From NCBI GenBank assembly GCA_938005745.1, contig CALLMM010000037.1, positions 34,397 to 98,396 of the forward strand: a stretch of DNA of 64,000 nucleotides, written 5' to 3'. A program made the position numbers and the translations under genes. Source of the DNA: an uncultured Chthonomonadales bacterium. Lineage in GTDB: Bacteria; Armatimonadota; Chthonomonadetes; Chthonomonadales; CAJBBX01. This document shows, in pieces, positions 17,602-26,853 of the stretch (its first letter is position 1; each line of letters starts with the position of its first letter). The notes beneath the pieces were generated by a model. That model was not told the origin of the DNA. It did not search any database and worked only from the letters and a program-made list of their open reading frames with translations.

Positions 17602-19983
17602 TCAGAGCAGTCCCGTGCGCTTGCGGATGAGCCACTCCAGACTGAGAGGAACGACAAAGAGGAGGAGAAGGATCGGCGCATCCCACAGTTCCGTCTCACT
17701 CTCGCTGCGGATCACGACATCCTCCGCCTTCAGCGTCTCCAGCCAGCGGCGCGTCTCGTCCGGCAGATAGTATCCTCCTCCGCCCGCCGCCGCCAGCCGT
17801 TTGAGCAGCGTCTCGTTCAGTTCCGGCTGCTGCTGCTCCAGAGAGACGCTCTGCACCAGAAAGGAGGCAGTCGCGGGAGCGGCGGGATTGGCGGGAGAGG
17901 CGAGAGAGACCTGCATCTTCCCGACCCGTTCCGCCAGGAAGTCGGCGGAGAAGAGACCGGGCGAGACGGGCGAGGCGTTGAGCGTGATCGGGGTCTCCAC
18001 GCCGTTTTCATCGCGCAGCACGGCGGTAACCTGCTTCGCCTTCACCGGGCGGTAGAAGGCGTCGAGCAGGCGTGCGTTCAGCGCGACCCGGTCGCCCAGC
18101 AGATACTCCGCGCGATCCGCATTGATCTGCGCATAGCGGTTGCCCCCGGGGGTCTCCTGCGGCGTCATGGCGCGGATCATCTGCCCCCAGTAGCGGTAGA
18201 AGTAGCGGTCTCCGACCCGCCAGCGCCATCTCCAGGTGCTGTCCGTCAGGGAGATCAGACAGCGTCCCGCCCCGAACGGCTGCACCGCCAGCACCACCCG
18301 CTTGCCATAGGAGTTGGAGCGCGCGGAGTTGACGACCAGCACCGTTGCGCCGGGACGCGCGCGCGGAACGCCTGCTCCCCAGTACATGCCCGGCAGCTCA
18401 CGCCAGATGCGCGCATTCACCGCCGGATCGTCATCCAGCCGCAGCAGCGGATCCTGCCTGCCCTCCGGCGTCAATTCCCACTGAAACGGCTCAGCGGTCT
18501 TCACCTGTTCGGGGAAAGAGGGCAGCTCCGTCGGAAAGATCGGCTCCAGCGGCGTTGCGCGATACTCCCAGGGCATATGCCTCTCTCCCGCAATTACCAC
18601 CAGACTGGAGCCTTTGTCCTCCACAAAGCGGCGGATATTGCGAAGCTGCAGCTCGGTAAAGTGCGCGCGCGGCACATCGCCCAGGATCAGAATGTCGAAC
18701 TCGAACAGGCTCTTCTCATCCTGCGGAAAGCGATAGATCGGAACGTTGCCCTCCCCGCCCCGCTGCGCGCCGGAGGCGACCAGGTAGCAGCTGAAGGCGA
18801 TCTGGGTATCGCGCAGAATGGCGTTCTTCAGATAACGGTACTCCCAGCGGGGTTCTCCCTCGACATAGAGTATCTTCAGTTTGCGGGAGATTACCCGCTG
18901 CAGAAAGCGGCGGCGGTTATTCTCCGCCGTGATCTCGCCGCTCAGGACGGTCGCGGAGACGGTGTGCGAGAAGGAGCCGGTCTGTTTTGGCGTGTAGGTG
19001 AAGGAGACGGTCTGCCGACGCCCGGCGGGACCCAGACGCGCCGACTGCGTGCCGAGCGTCTCGTTGCCGCGTCGCAGTGTTACCGAGACGGTCTGCCCCT
19101 CGTATCCTCGATGCGACAGCCCTACAAAGACCTGCGTGATGTTGTCCTTGCGAACCACCTGATCCGCCAGAACCTCGGTGATGGCAAGATCGCGCGTCGG
19201 GGTCGGGTCGCCGATCCCCAGCGTGCTGACGGTCACTCCCTGCTCCCGCGCCTGCTTTGCGACGGCGACCGGGTCCTCCCCCAGATTGTTCCCTCCGTCA
19301 GAGAGTATCAGCGCGCCCGCCAGCGGCTGCCCCGCCAGATCGTCCAGAGCGCGTTTGAGCGACTCCCCGATCTGTGTGGTGTTCCCCTTCGGATCGGGCT
19401 GAATATCGAGGACAGGGGGGGCGCTGCGAGCAGGAGGTCGGGGGATCGGAACCGCCTGCGCCTGCCCGTGAAAGGTATAGACGCGCACCTGGTAGCGTTT
19501 CGACAGTTCGCTGAGTAGGCTGGAGGGAGGGCTGTTGAGCAGCCGGGAGGCGATCTCGACGCGCGACATCTGCGCCGGACTGCCGCCGACGGCGCGCGCG
19601 ATACGCGCAGAGCGGTCAGCGGGCAGACGGGCGTCTTTGCGCTCCATGCTGAGCGAGTTATCCACCAGCAGCAGAACATTCGGACGCTGCGTCTCAGTCT
19701 TCGTCAGGCGCAGCATAGGCTGCAGCAGCATCAGGATCAGGGCGGTCAACGCCAGAAGACGCAGCAGCAGCAGGGGGGTCTTGATCCAGAGCGAGGGACG
19801 CCTGCCGTCTTTCAGATAGAGAACACCGAACCAGCACGCCGCGAGAAGCAGAAGCGCTACGAGGACATAGATATGCCAGCCGCCTGCAAAGTAGAGCCGT
19901 GCCTGCTGAAACTGTCTGCCCGTCTCATCGCTCAGCCCCAGTAGCCACCGCCACGGCTCTGCCAGAAGGTAGACCGTACCCAT
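17602..19983 (-). CDS. Large membrane protein with von Willebrand factor A domain
   Basis: 793 aa. Two N-terminal membrane helices (about 33-55 and 68-92) precede a VWA domain beginning NVLLLVDNSLSMERK, which has the D-x-S-x-S metal site. After this come an Ig-like/adhesion-type section, a class I glutamine-amidotransferase-like domain (LKILYVEGEPRWEYRYLKNAI, then FDILILGDVPRAHFTELQLRNIRRFVEDKGSSLVVIAGE) and one C-terminal helix. Such proteins accompany BatA/DUF58 genes in many Planctomycetes-like genomes. The BatA/DUF58 pair at 30622-33698 is in the same window but not adjacent. Function unknown; a role in cell-envelope stress or complex assembly is a guess. Confidence 0.8.
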   Translation of the reverse strand: MGTVYLLAEPWRWLLGLSDETGRQFQQARLYFAGGWHIYVLVALLLLAACWFGVLYLKDGRRPSLWIKTPLLLLRLLALTALILMLLQPMLRLTKTETQRPNVLLLVDNSLSMERKDARLPADRSARIARAVGGSPAQMSRVEIASRLLNSPPSSLLSELSKRYQVRVYTFHGQAQAVPIPRPPARSAPPVLDIQPDPKGNTTQIGESLKRALDDLAGQPLAGALILSDGGNNLGEDPVAVAKQAREQGVTVSTLGIGDPTPTRDLAITEVLADQVVRKDNITQVFVGLSHRGYEGQTVSVTLRRGNETLGTQSARLGPAGRRQTVSFTYTPKQTGSFSHTVSATVLSGEITAENNRRRFLQRVISRKLKILYVEGEPRWEYRYLKNAILRDTQIAFSCYLVASGAQRGGEGNVPIYRFPQDEKSLFEFDILILGDVPRAHFTELQLRNIRRFVEDKGSSLVVIAGERHMPWEYRATPLEPIFPTELPSFPEQVKTAEPFQWELTPEGRQDPLLRLDDDPAVNARIWRELPGMYWGAGVPRARPGATVLVVNSARSNSYGKRVVLAVQPFGAGRCLISLTDSTWRWRWRVGDRYFYRYWGQMIRAMTPQETPGGNRYAQINADRAEYLLGDRVALNARLLDAFYRPVKAKQVTAVLRDENGVETPITLNASPVSPGLFSADFLAERVGKMQVSLASPANPAAPATASFLVQSVSLEQQQPELNETLLKRLAAAGGGGYYLPDETRRWLETLKAEDVVIRSESETELWDAPILLLLFVVPLSLEWLIRKRTGLL

Positions 19984-20069
19984 ATCCCTACTCTACAGTT
20001 TTCATCGGCATTTGTCCAGTCCTCGCAATTGATTAGACTGTGTTGCGGATGCGGCGGTTGCGCGCAGAT

Positions 20070-21347
20070 TCACGCGGCGGTTCTCTGCCAGCCGCCCCGC
20101 GTAAAGTCGGGGAAGGGCAGCGGCGCGCTTCCCCACGCGACCGAGATATCGGAGAGCGGTCCGGGCGCGCTCCATGCCGCCGCATCATAGACGTCCATAT
20201 CCGGGGGCACCCCCTCTCGGAAACACTGGATCAGACGGTAGTTCATGATGAAGTCCATGCCCCCGTGTCCGCCCATCTTGCGCGCCAGTTCGCCCTGCTC
20301 CTTCCAGATCGGATCCTCATACTGCTGGCGGAAGGGGTCTATCGGCATCCAGTCGTGGCTCTTCTGCCCGTCCAGAAAGATGCGGGGAGGATAGTCGCAG
20401 AAGGCTCCCTTCGTGCCGGCGACCAGATTGATCCGACTGTAGGGACGGGGCGTCACCACATCGTGCTGGAGCATGATCGTGCGCCCGAGCGCGGTCTGGA
20501 TCAGCGAGATGTTCATATCGCCGCAGGAGTAGCTCTCGGCGCGTTTGGGGTGGTCTACGGGAAAGTTGGCGTCGCGGTACTCGCTCAGAGAGCGGGAGAG
20601 GCTGCTCATGGAGACCAGACGGGTGAACCGATCCCCGCGATGGATGTCCATATAGCGCGCCACGGGACCTAGCCCGTGAGTCGGATAGAGGTTCCCGTTG
20701 CGCGTCTTGTGCGGCTCGCGCCGCCAGAGTCCCTCGCTGTAGTCCGCCAGCAGCAGGTCGCGCAGATCGTGGATGTACGCCGCCTCGCCGTGCGTGATGA
20801 AGCCGAACAGTCCGGCGCGGATCATATTCATCACCATCATCTCGGCGTACTCATAGATGCAGTTTTCCAGAATGATGCAGTGGCGGCGTGTGCGCTCGGA
20901 GGCGTCTACCAGACGCCAGCAGTCCGCGAGCGTGGTTGCCGCCGGAACCTCCACCGCCGCATGTTTGCCGCAGTTCATGGCATAGACCGCCTGCGGAACA
21001 TGCCAGTCCCAGGGAGAGCAGATATAGACGATATCCACCTCGTCCCGCTCGCAGACGGTCTGCCAGTCGCTCTCTACGAACGGAGAGGGCTGACCGGCGT
21101 CCTCCACCCGCTGTTTTGCGCGCCGGGCGTGCTCTTCGAGCGCATCATAGATCGAGGTGATCTGCGCCCCCTCCACCGCCAGCAGCTCGCACATCTGCCC
21201 GTATCCCCGTCCGCCCACGCCCACCATGCCGATACGCACCACGTCACGCCTCTCCAGCGGAACGCCCAGCATGGACTCGCCCTGTCGCGGGGGGACGCTC
21301 TGCACATACTCTAAAGCCTGCTCCAGGCTCTCGCCGATTTCGTTCAT
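20070..21347 (-). CDS. Gfo/Idh/MocA oxidoreductase, GH109-like
   Basis: 425 aa. The NAD fold begins VVRIGMVGVGGRGYGQM, followed by DIVYICSPWDWHVPQAVYAMNCGKHAAVEVPAATT. The second half carries NGNLYPTHGLGPVARYMDIHRGDRF and MGGHGGMDFIMNYRLIQC, features shared with family GH109 (alpha-N-acetylgalactosaminidase, which works by NAD-dependent oxidation at C3 and elimination). Most GH109 proteins are exported by a Tat signal; none is visible here, so it is probably cytoplasmic. The substrate is uncertain: GH109-type glycosidase or a related sugar dehydrogenase. TGAGGAG precedes the ATG. Confidence 0.85.
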   Translation of the reverse strand: MNEIGESLEQALEYVQSVPPRQGESMLGVPLERRDVVRIGMVGVGGRGYGQMCELLAVEGAQITSIYDALEEHARRAKQRVEDAGQPSPFVESDWQTVCERDEVDIVYICSPWDWHVPQAVYAMNCGKHAAVEVPAATTLADCWRLVDASERTRRHCIILENCIYEYAEMMVMNMIRAGLFGFITHGEAAYIHDLRDLLLADYSEGLWRREPHKTRNGNLYPTHGLGPVARYMDIHRGDRFTRLVSMSSLSRSLSEYRDANFPVDHPKRAESYSCGDMNISLIQTALGRTIMLQHDVVTPRPYSRINLVAGTKGAFCDYPPRIFLDGQKSHDWMPIDPFRQQYEDPIWKEQGELARKMGGHGGMDFIMNYRLIQCFREGVPPDMDVYDAAAWSAPGPLSDISVAWGSAPLPFPDFTRGGWQRTAA

Positions 21348-21685
21348 GTCGCTCCTCAGGCGCCGGCGTCATCCGCGCCGGCTGACAGCTCGTTCTATGC
21401 CGCGAAGATTCTACCCGTGAAAAAGAGATCTATGATAGAGACAATTACGGCGGTCCGCCGCAGAAAGATAGCCAGGATGTAAGATCAGTTTCCGACCGGC
21501 GGTCCGGAGGGCTTTTTTCGCGCACGGGATATAAATTTACGCGCAATAGAATAACTTTTTTTTCTGCGAAGGAATCTTTCTGCAGACCGAGAATTATATT
21601 GTGAAAAAAGGCACAAGACTCAACCCCCGCAACAATCTGCCCGACCAATGCGCCGGACAGGTCAGGATAAAAAAGGAGGAAGCCT
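21348..21685. other. Divergent intergenic region upstream of hdr-mvh
   Basis: 338 bp with AT-rich stretches at 21520-21610. It contains a -10-like TATATT at 21595-21600 and a Rex-like palindrome at 21599-21616; no clear -35 box was found. No gene is seen. Confidence 0.6.
21599..21616. promoter_or_regulatory. Candidate Rex-family operator before hdrC
   Basis: TTGTGAAAAAAGGCACAA agrees with the Rex consensus TTGTGAA-N4-TTCACAA except at the two positions after the spacer. Rex is an NADH-sensing repressor of fermentation, hydrogenase and other anaerobic genes. The site overlaps the end of a -10-like TATATT and lies 70 bp before the hdrC start, a good position for repression. No rex gene is in the window. 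Confidence 0.5.
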
Positions 21686-22273
21686 GTGAGCGACGTAGTT
21701 GCACAGGGTTTGGATCCCTCCAATCCGAACCTTCGGTTTCTTGAGGAGGTCAGTCGGCGAACAGCCGGAGTCTCGCGTCTGGAGATGTGCATCCAGTGCG
21801 GCACCTGCGGCGGATCCTGTCCCTCTTCCGCGGACATGGATCACACGCCCCGGATGCTGTTCGCCATGATACGCGCCGGGATGCGCGAGGAGGCGCTGCA
21901 GAGCAACACCCCCTGGATCTGCGTCTCCTGCTACCACTGCGTGGTACGCTGTCCCCAGGACGTACATATCGCCGATGTGATGTATACGCTGAAGAGCATG
22001 GCGATCCATGCGAAACTCTACCGCGACTCCACCCCGCCCCACTTCTCCCAGACCTTCGTGGATATGGTCGAGAAGTACGGACGCAGCTACGAATTCGGTC
22101 TGGCGACCCGCCACTACCTGAAGCACTTCCCGCTGCGCCTGCCGGGCATGGCTCCGATGGGACTGGGAATGCTGACCCGCAAGCGCATTGAACTCAAACC
22201 CCGCCGGATCAGAGGCATTCAGCAGCTGCATGCGATCCTGGAGCGCGCAAAAGAGGTGGAGGAGAACGAATGA
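21686..22273 (+). CDS. hdrC: Heterodisulfide reductase subunit C homologue
   Basis: 195 aa, starting GTG at 21686 behind a strong AAGGAGGAAG site. It carries two 4Fe-4S motifs, CIQCGTCGGSC and CVSCYHCVVRCP, as in archaeal HdrC, which relays electrons from HdrA to the HdrB active site. It is soluble: no membrane haem b domain is attached as in HdrE-linked forms. It is the first gene of the hdr-mvh cluster; its stop overlaps the hdrB start (ATGA). Confidence 0.93.
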   Translation: MSDVVAQGLDPSNPNLRFLEEVSRRTAGVSRLEMCIQCGTCGGSCPSSADMDHTPRMLFAMIRAGMREEALQSNTPWICVSCYHCVVRCPQDVHIADVMYTLKSMAIHAKLYRDSTPPHFSQTFVDMVEKYGRSYEFGLATRHYLKHFPLRLPGMAPMGLGMLTRKRIELKPRRIRGIQQLHAILERAKEVEENE

Positions 22274-23259
22274 GCGCCTATCTCTACTATCCCGGCTGCT
22301 CGATGGAAGCCAGCGCGCTTGCCTATCACGAATCGCTGATGGCGATCTGTGAACCGCTCGGTCTGAACCTGGACGAGATAGAGGACTGGAACTGCTGCGG
22401 CGCGACGGAGTATGTCGGGGTCAGTACCACGCCCGCCTACGCGCTCATCTGCCGCAATCTGGCGCTGGCGAAGGAGCAGGCAAAGGGAACCGATACCGTC
22501 GTAGCTCCCTGCAGCGCCTGCTATCTGAACCTGGCGAAAGCCAACTACTATATGCGCGAGCGTCCTTCGCTGGGCGAAAAGGTCAACGCCGCGCTGGCGG
22601 CGGGCGGACTGCACTATGAGCCGGATTCGCTGATCATACGCCATCTCCTCGATGTCATCATCAACGACATCGGGTTGGATACCGTCAAGAGCAAGGTGGT
22701 GCGCCCGCTGACGGGGCTGCGGGTCGCTCCCTACCTGGGCTGCATGGTTCCGCGACCGGACTACCAGAAACGCTGGTCGGACCATGAGCATCCCAACGAA
22801 CTGGACCGCCTGCTGCGCGCGCTGGGCGCGCAGGTGATTGACTTCCCGCTCAAGACCCACTGCTGCGGCGGACACATGACGCAGATTGGACCCGCCACCG
22901 CCTTCGAGCTGATACGGCGCCTGATCGCTTCGGCGCAGCAGCACCAGGCGGACCTGATGGCGACTGTCTGCCCGATGTGCCAGATGAACATAGACGCCTA
23001 CCAGGCGGAGACCAATCGCCACTTCCGCACCAACTACCGGATGCCCATCCTCTTCTTCACGCAGTTGATGGGACTGGCATTCGGTCTCGATCCGAAACGT
23101 CTGGGGTTTGGCAGAGAGTTCGTGAACGCGCAGCCCGCGCTGAGCCGGATCGGGGTCGAGGTTCCCACCAATGAAGCGGAACAGAAGCCGCCCCGCATTC
23201 CCGGACGCCGCGACAAAAATCTTCCCATGCCCCGAATGCCAGGCGAGGAGGAAAACTGA
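22270..23259 (+). CDS. hdrB: Heterodisulfide reductase subunit B homologue
   Basis: 329 aa. It has two cysteine-rich CCG domains: NCCGATEYV with CSACY in the first, and HCCGGHMT with CPMCQMN in the second. In methanogens these hold the two non-cubane 4Fe-4S clusters that cleave CoM-S-S-CoB. Because both CCG motifs are complete, it should be catalytically competent, but bacteria of this kind are not expected to use that heterodisulfide, so the physiological disulfide is unknown. A 50-residue proline/charge-rich tail follows the conserved domain. It overlaps hdrA at the TGATG junction. Confidence 0.93.
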   Translation: MSAYLYYPGCSMEASALAYHESLMAICEPLGLNLDEIEDWNCCGATEYVGVSTTPAYALICRNLALAKEQAKGTDTVVAPCSACYLNLAKANYYMRERPSLGEKVNAALAAGGLHYEPDSLIIRHLLDVIINDIGLDTVKSKVVRPLTGLRVAPYLGCMVPRPDYQKRWSDHEHPNELDRLLRALGAQVIDFPLKTHCCGGHMTQIGPATAFELIRRLIASAQQHQADLMATVCPMCQMNIDAYQAETNRHFRTNYRMPILFFTQLMGLAFGLDPKRLGFGREFVNAQPALSRIGVEVPTNEAEQKPPRIPGRRDKNLPMPRMPGEEEN

Positions 23260-25307
23260 TGAGCAACCGATTTATCCCTCTCGAACCCATGCAGCCCCGG
23301 GAGCGGATCGGCGTCTACGTCTGCCACTGCGGCAGCAACATCGCCGGCACGGTGGATGTCGCCGAAGTGCGTGACTGGGCGGAGAAGCGGCTGGCGCATC
23401 GCGGGGTGGTGGTGGCGCGCGACTACAAGTTCATGTGCTCCAGCCTCGGGCAGGAGCTGATCGCCAAAGATATCAAGGAGCAGGGGCTGACCCGCGTCGT
23501 CGTCGCCGCCTGTTCCCCCCACCTGCATGAGCAGACCTTCCGCAAAGCCTGCCAGATGGCGGGGCTGAACCCCTATCTGTGTGAACTGGTCTCGATCCGG
23601 GAACAGGTCTCCTGGGTGCATACCGACAAGCACGCCGCCACCGATAAAGCCAAAGCGATCCTCTCCGGAGGCGTCGAGCGGGTGATGCGCCATACGCCGC
23701 TGGAGCCGCTGCATGTTCCCATTCATCCCGCCACGCTGGTGGTCGGAGGCGGAATCGCCGGGATTCAGGCGGCGCTGGAGATCGCCGACGCCGGCTTTCC
23801 GGTCTATCTGGTCGAACGGGAGCCGTCCATCGGCGGACACATGGCGCAGTTCGACAAGACCTTCCCCACCCTCGACTGCGCCGCCTGCATCCTGACCCCG
23901 CGCATGGTCTCCGCCGGAAACCATCCCAACATCACCCTGCTGACCTGGAGCGAGGTGACGCGAGTGGACGGCTATGTCGGAAACTTCACGGTGACGATCC
24001 GCAAGAAGGCGCGCTACGTGAAGGAGGAGCTGTGCACCGGGTGCGGCGTCTGCCAGGAGAAGTGTCCCAAGCGCGTGGTGGATGAGCAGTACGAGGCGGG
24101 GCTGGGCTTCCGCAAAGCCTGCTACATTCCCTTCCCGCAGGCGGTTCCGAAATATCCGGTCATAGACACCGAAAACTGCGTCTTCTTTGCCAAGGGAACC
24201 TGCAAAGCCTGCCAGAAGTTCTGTCCCACCAACGCCATAGACTACGATCAGAAGGACGAGTACCTGTCGGTGCAGGTCGGCAACATCATTCTGGCGACGG
24301 GTTATGATCTGTTTGATGCGCGCCGCGTCTCGCAGTACGGCTACGGGCGGCTGGCGAACGTCTTCACCAGTCTGGAGTTCGAGCGGTTGAGTAACTCCGC
24401 CGGACCGACCAACGGCAACATCGTGCTGCGCGACGGCGTCACTACCCCGAAGACCGTCGGCATCATCCACTGCGTCGGCAGCCGGGATCGCAACTTCAAC
24501 AACTACTGCTCGGCGATCTGCTGCATGCAGTCGCTCAAGTTCGCGCACCTCGTCAAGGAGCGCACCGGCGCGACCGTCTATAACTTCTACATAGACATCC
24601 GCACCACTGCCAAAGCCTACGATGAGTTCTATCAGCGGGTGCTGGAGGAGGGCACGCTCTTTGTGCGCGGCAAGGTCGCGGAGGTTACCGATGCCGCCCG
24701 CAAACCCGGCGAGGAGGGCAAGATCATCATCCAGGTGGAGGATACGCTGGTCGGCAAACAGCGGCGCATCCCGGTGGACATGGTGATCCTGGCAAACGGA
24801 CTGGAGCCGCGCCGCGACGCCAAAGAGGTCGCCAAGATCTTCGGCATCTCCTGCAGCGCGGACGGCTGGCTGATCGAAAAACATCCCAAGCTCGACCCGG
24901 TCGCGACGATGACGGAGGGCATCTATATCGCGGGATGCGCTACCGGTCCCAAAGACATTCCGAGCACGGTCGCGCAGGGAGCCGCCGCCGCCGCCAGCGT
25001 GCTGGGACGCATCCAGCAGGGCGAGATCGCCCTGGAGCCGGTGCGCGCCAGCGTGCTGGAGGAGAGGTGTTCGGGATGCCGCATCTGCAACAATCTCTGC
25101 CCGTTCAACGCCATCACCTTCCATGAAGACCGCATGGTAACCTCGATCAACGCCGCGCTCTGCCAGGGATGCGGAACCTGCGTGGCGGCGTGCCCGGCGG
25201 GAGCGATCACCGGAACCGCCTTCAGCAACGAGCAGATCATCGGTCAGATCGAAGGACTGCTGATGCGCAACCTGGAGACCGCTCCGGTCGGCGCAGGGCA
25301 GGCGTAG
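23259..25307 (+). CDS. hdrA: Heterodisulfide reductase subunit A homologue (flavoprotein)
   Basis: 682 aa. The N-terminus GVYVCHCGSNIAGTVDV is the HdrA cysteine domain. The FAD-binding fold begins LVVGGGIAGIQAALEIADAG and continues with the signature GGHMAQFDKTFPTLDCAACILTPRM. 4Fe-4S motifs are CTGCGVCQEKCPKR, GTCKACQKFCPTNA, CSGCRICNNLCPFNA and CQGCGTCVAACPAG. HdrA is the site of flavin-based electron bifurcation, splitting electrons between HdrBC and a low-potential acceptor such as ferredoxin. All expected motifs are present. It is followed after 12 bp by mvhD, which delivers electrons from the hydrogenase. Confidence 0.95.
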   Translation: MSNRFIPLEPMQPRERIGVYVCHCGSNIAGTVDVAEVRDWAEKRLAHRGVVVARDYKFMCSSLGQELIAKDIKEQGLTRVVVAACSPHLHEQTFRKACQMAGLNPYLCELVSIREQVSWVHTDKHAATDKAKAILSGGVERVMRHTPLEPLHVPIHPATLVVGGGIAGIQAALEIADAGFPVYLVEREPSIGGHMAQFDKTFPTLDCAACILTPRMVSAGNHPNITLLTWSEVTRVDGYVGNFTVTIRKKARYVKEELCTGCGVCQEKCPKRVVDEQYEAGLGFRKACYIPFPQAVPKYPVIDTENCVFFAKGTCKACQKFCPTNAIDYDQKDEYLSVQVGNIILATGYDLFDARRVSQYGYGRLANVFTSLEFERLSNSAGPTNGNIVLRDGVTTPKTVGIIHCVGSRDRNFNNYCSAICCMQSLKFAHLVKERTGATVYNFYIDIRTTAKAYDEFYQRVLEEGTLFVRGKVAEVTDAARKPGEEGKIIIQVEDTLVGKQRRIPVDMVILANGLEPRRDAKEVAKIFGISCSADGWLIEKHPKLDPVATMTEGIYIAGCATGPKDIPSTVAQGAAAAASVLGRIQQGEIALEPVRASVLEERCSGCRICNNLCPFNAITFHEDRMVTSINAALCQGCGTCVAACPAGAITGTAFSNEQIIGQIEGLLMRNLETAPVGAGQA

Positions 25308-25319
25308 AGGAGAACACCC

Positions 25320-25820
25320 GTGAGCGACACGTTTGAGCCTGTGATAATCGGCTTCACCTGCAACTGGTGCAGCTATCGAGCCGCCGATCTGGCGGGCACG
25401 GCGCGGGTCAAGTATCCCCCGAATGTCCGCCTGATCCGATTGATGTGTTCCGGTCGCCTGGATCCGACCTTCGTACTGCACGCGCTGGCAAACGGCGCCG
25501 ACGCGGTGATGATTACCGGCTGTCATCCGGGCGAATGCCACTATATCGAGCAGAACTACAAGGCGCTGCGCCGCTTCCTCCTGCTGCGCAGGACGCTGGC
25601 GGGCATGGGCATCGAGCCGCAGCGCGTACAGCTGGTCTGGGCGAGCGCCGCCGAAGGAGCCAGACTGGCGGAGGAGATCGCGCGGATTGTCGAAGAGGTG
25701 CGCGCCCTCGGTCCGCTCCACTGGCCCACTTCGACCGATCTCTACGGCAAGCCGTTCTCGGAAGAGGAGGCTTTCTCGGTTACGAAAGAGACGTCGGCGC
25801 CGGCGGAGGTGAACGCATGA
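25320..25820 (+). CDS. mvhD: Methyl-viologen-reducing hydrogenase delta subunit (2Fe-2S)
   Basis: 166 aa, starting GTG at 25320 behind GAGGAG. It matches MvhD/FlpD: IIGFTCNWCSYRAADLAG, VRLIRLMCSGRLDPTFVLHAL and GADAVMITGCHPGECHY, with the conserved cysteines that hold a 2Fe-2S cluster. MvhD links hydrogenase MvhAG to HdrA. Its stop overlaps the mvhG start by 3 bp. Confidence 0.94.
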   Translation: MSDTFEPVIIGFTCNWCSYRAADLAGTARVKYPPNVRLIRLMCSGRLDPTFVLHALANGADAVMITGCHPGECHYIEQNYKALRRFLLLRRTLAGMGIEPQRVQLVWASAAEGARLAEEIARIVEEVRALGPLHWPTSTDLYGKPFSEEEAFSVTKETSAPAEVNA

Positions 25821-26809
25821 GCGCAAACGAAAAACCCAAGTTCGCCATGTACTGGGCGGCTGCCTGCGGAGGATGCGAGATCGCCGTCCTGAACATCGGC
25901 GAGAAGATTCTCGATGTGGATGCCAACTTCGACGTCGTCTTCTGGCCCGTCGCCATGGACGCCAAGTATAAAGATGTCGAAGCCATGCCCGACGGCTACA
26001 TCACCCTGACCCTCTTCAACGGAGGCATACGCAACAAAGAGAACGCAGAGATGGCGCGCCTGCTGCGCCGCAAGTCGAAAATTCTGGTCTCTTTCGGCTC
26101 GTGCGCCTCGGAGGGCTGCATTCCGGGACTGGCGAACCTCAGCAGCCGCCAGGAGATCCTCGACACCGCCTATGGCACTCTCACCACCGACAACCCGGAC
26201 AACATCCGCCCTCAGTACAGCTACGCGGCGCCGGAGGGCGAACTGCACATTCCGGAGTTCCTGCCGTTCGTGCAGACCCTGGATCAGATCGTCCCGGTGG
26301 ACTACTACATTCCGGGCTGTCCTCCGGAGTCGCATCAGATCGGGGCGGTGGTGGACCTGGTCATTCAGGCGCTGCAGGGCAAAGCCCAGCTTCCTCCTCC
26401 CGGCTCCGTGATCGGGGCGGGCGGCTCGACCGTCTGCGACGACTGCCCGCGAAAACGCCATGAGAAGAAGATCAAGGAGTTCGTTCGAATACAGCAGATC
26501 AAGCCGGATCCGGACCTGTGCCTTCTGGAGCAGGGCGTTCCCTGCAACGGTCCCGCCACACGCAACGGATGCGGCGCGCTCTGCCCGCAGGCGGGCGCAC
26601 AGTGTATCGGCTGTTACGGTCCGGCGGAGGGGGTCACCGACTACGGCGCGCGCCTGATAACCGCGTTCGCCTCCGTGATTGACGCGGACGACCCGCAGGA
26701 GATCGAGCGCATCCTGGACGGCTTGCCCGATCCGGTCGGGCAGTTCTATCGCTTCAATCTGGCCGCCTCCCTGCTGCGCGCCGCAAAACCCGCCTTCACC
26801 GGAAAATAG
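25817..26809 (+). CDS. mvhG: NiFe hydrogenase small subunit (F420-nonreducing type)
   Basis: 330 aa from the ATG at 25817, overlapping the mvhD stop; the open frame before it is antisense-like and rejected. Cluster ligands: C17-x2-C20 (ACGGCEIAV), SFGSCASEGCIPG, YYIPGCPPES and a downstream cysteine set (CDDCPRKR, CNGPATRNGCGALCPQAGAQCIGCYG), suggesting three Fe-S clusters. There is no Tat signal peptide, so it is a cytoplasmic group 3 enzyme. It passes electrons from the NiFe site in MvhA to MvhD/HdrA. Confidence 0.94.
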   Translation: MSANEKPKFAMYWAAACGGCEIAVLNIGEKILDVDANFDVVFWPVAMDAKYKDVEAMPDGYITLTLFNGGIRNKENAEMARLLRRKSKILVSFGSCASEGCIPGLANLSSRQEILDTAYGTLTTDNPDNIRPQYSYAAPEGELHIPEFLPFVQTLDQIVPVDYYIPGCPPESHQIGAVVDLVIQALQGKAQLPPPGSVIGAGGSTVCDDCPRKRHEKKIKEFVRIQQIKPDPDLCLLEQGVPCNGPATRNGCGALCPQAGAQCIGCYGPAEGVTDYGARLITAFASVIDADDPQEIERILDGLPDPVGQFYRFNLAASLLRAAKPAFTGK

Positions 26810-26853
26810 CGACGCTCTCTCCGGCGCAAGGCTTGCCAGGAAGGAACAACTCT

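Noticed and set aside
23034..25826. 930-residue open frame on the minus strand across hdrB, hdrA and mvhD
   Set aside because: Antisense to genes with diagnostic Fe-S motifs; no recognisable protein features and no ribosome site.
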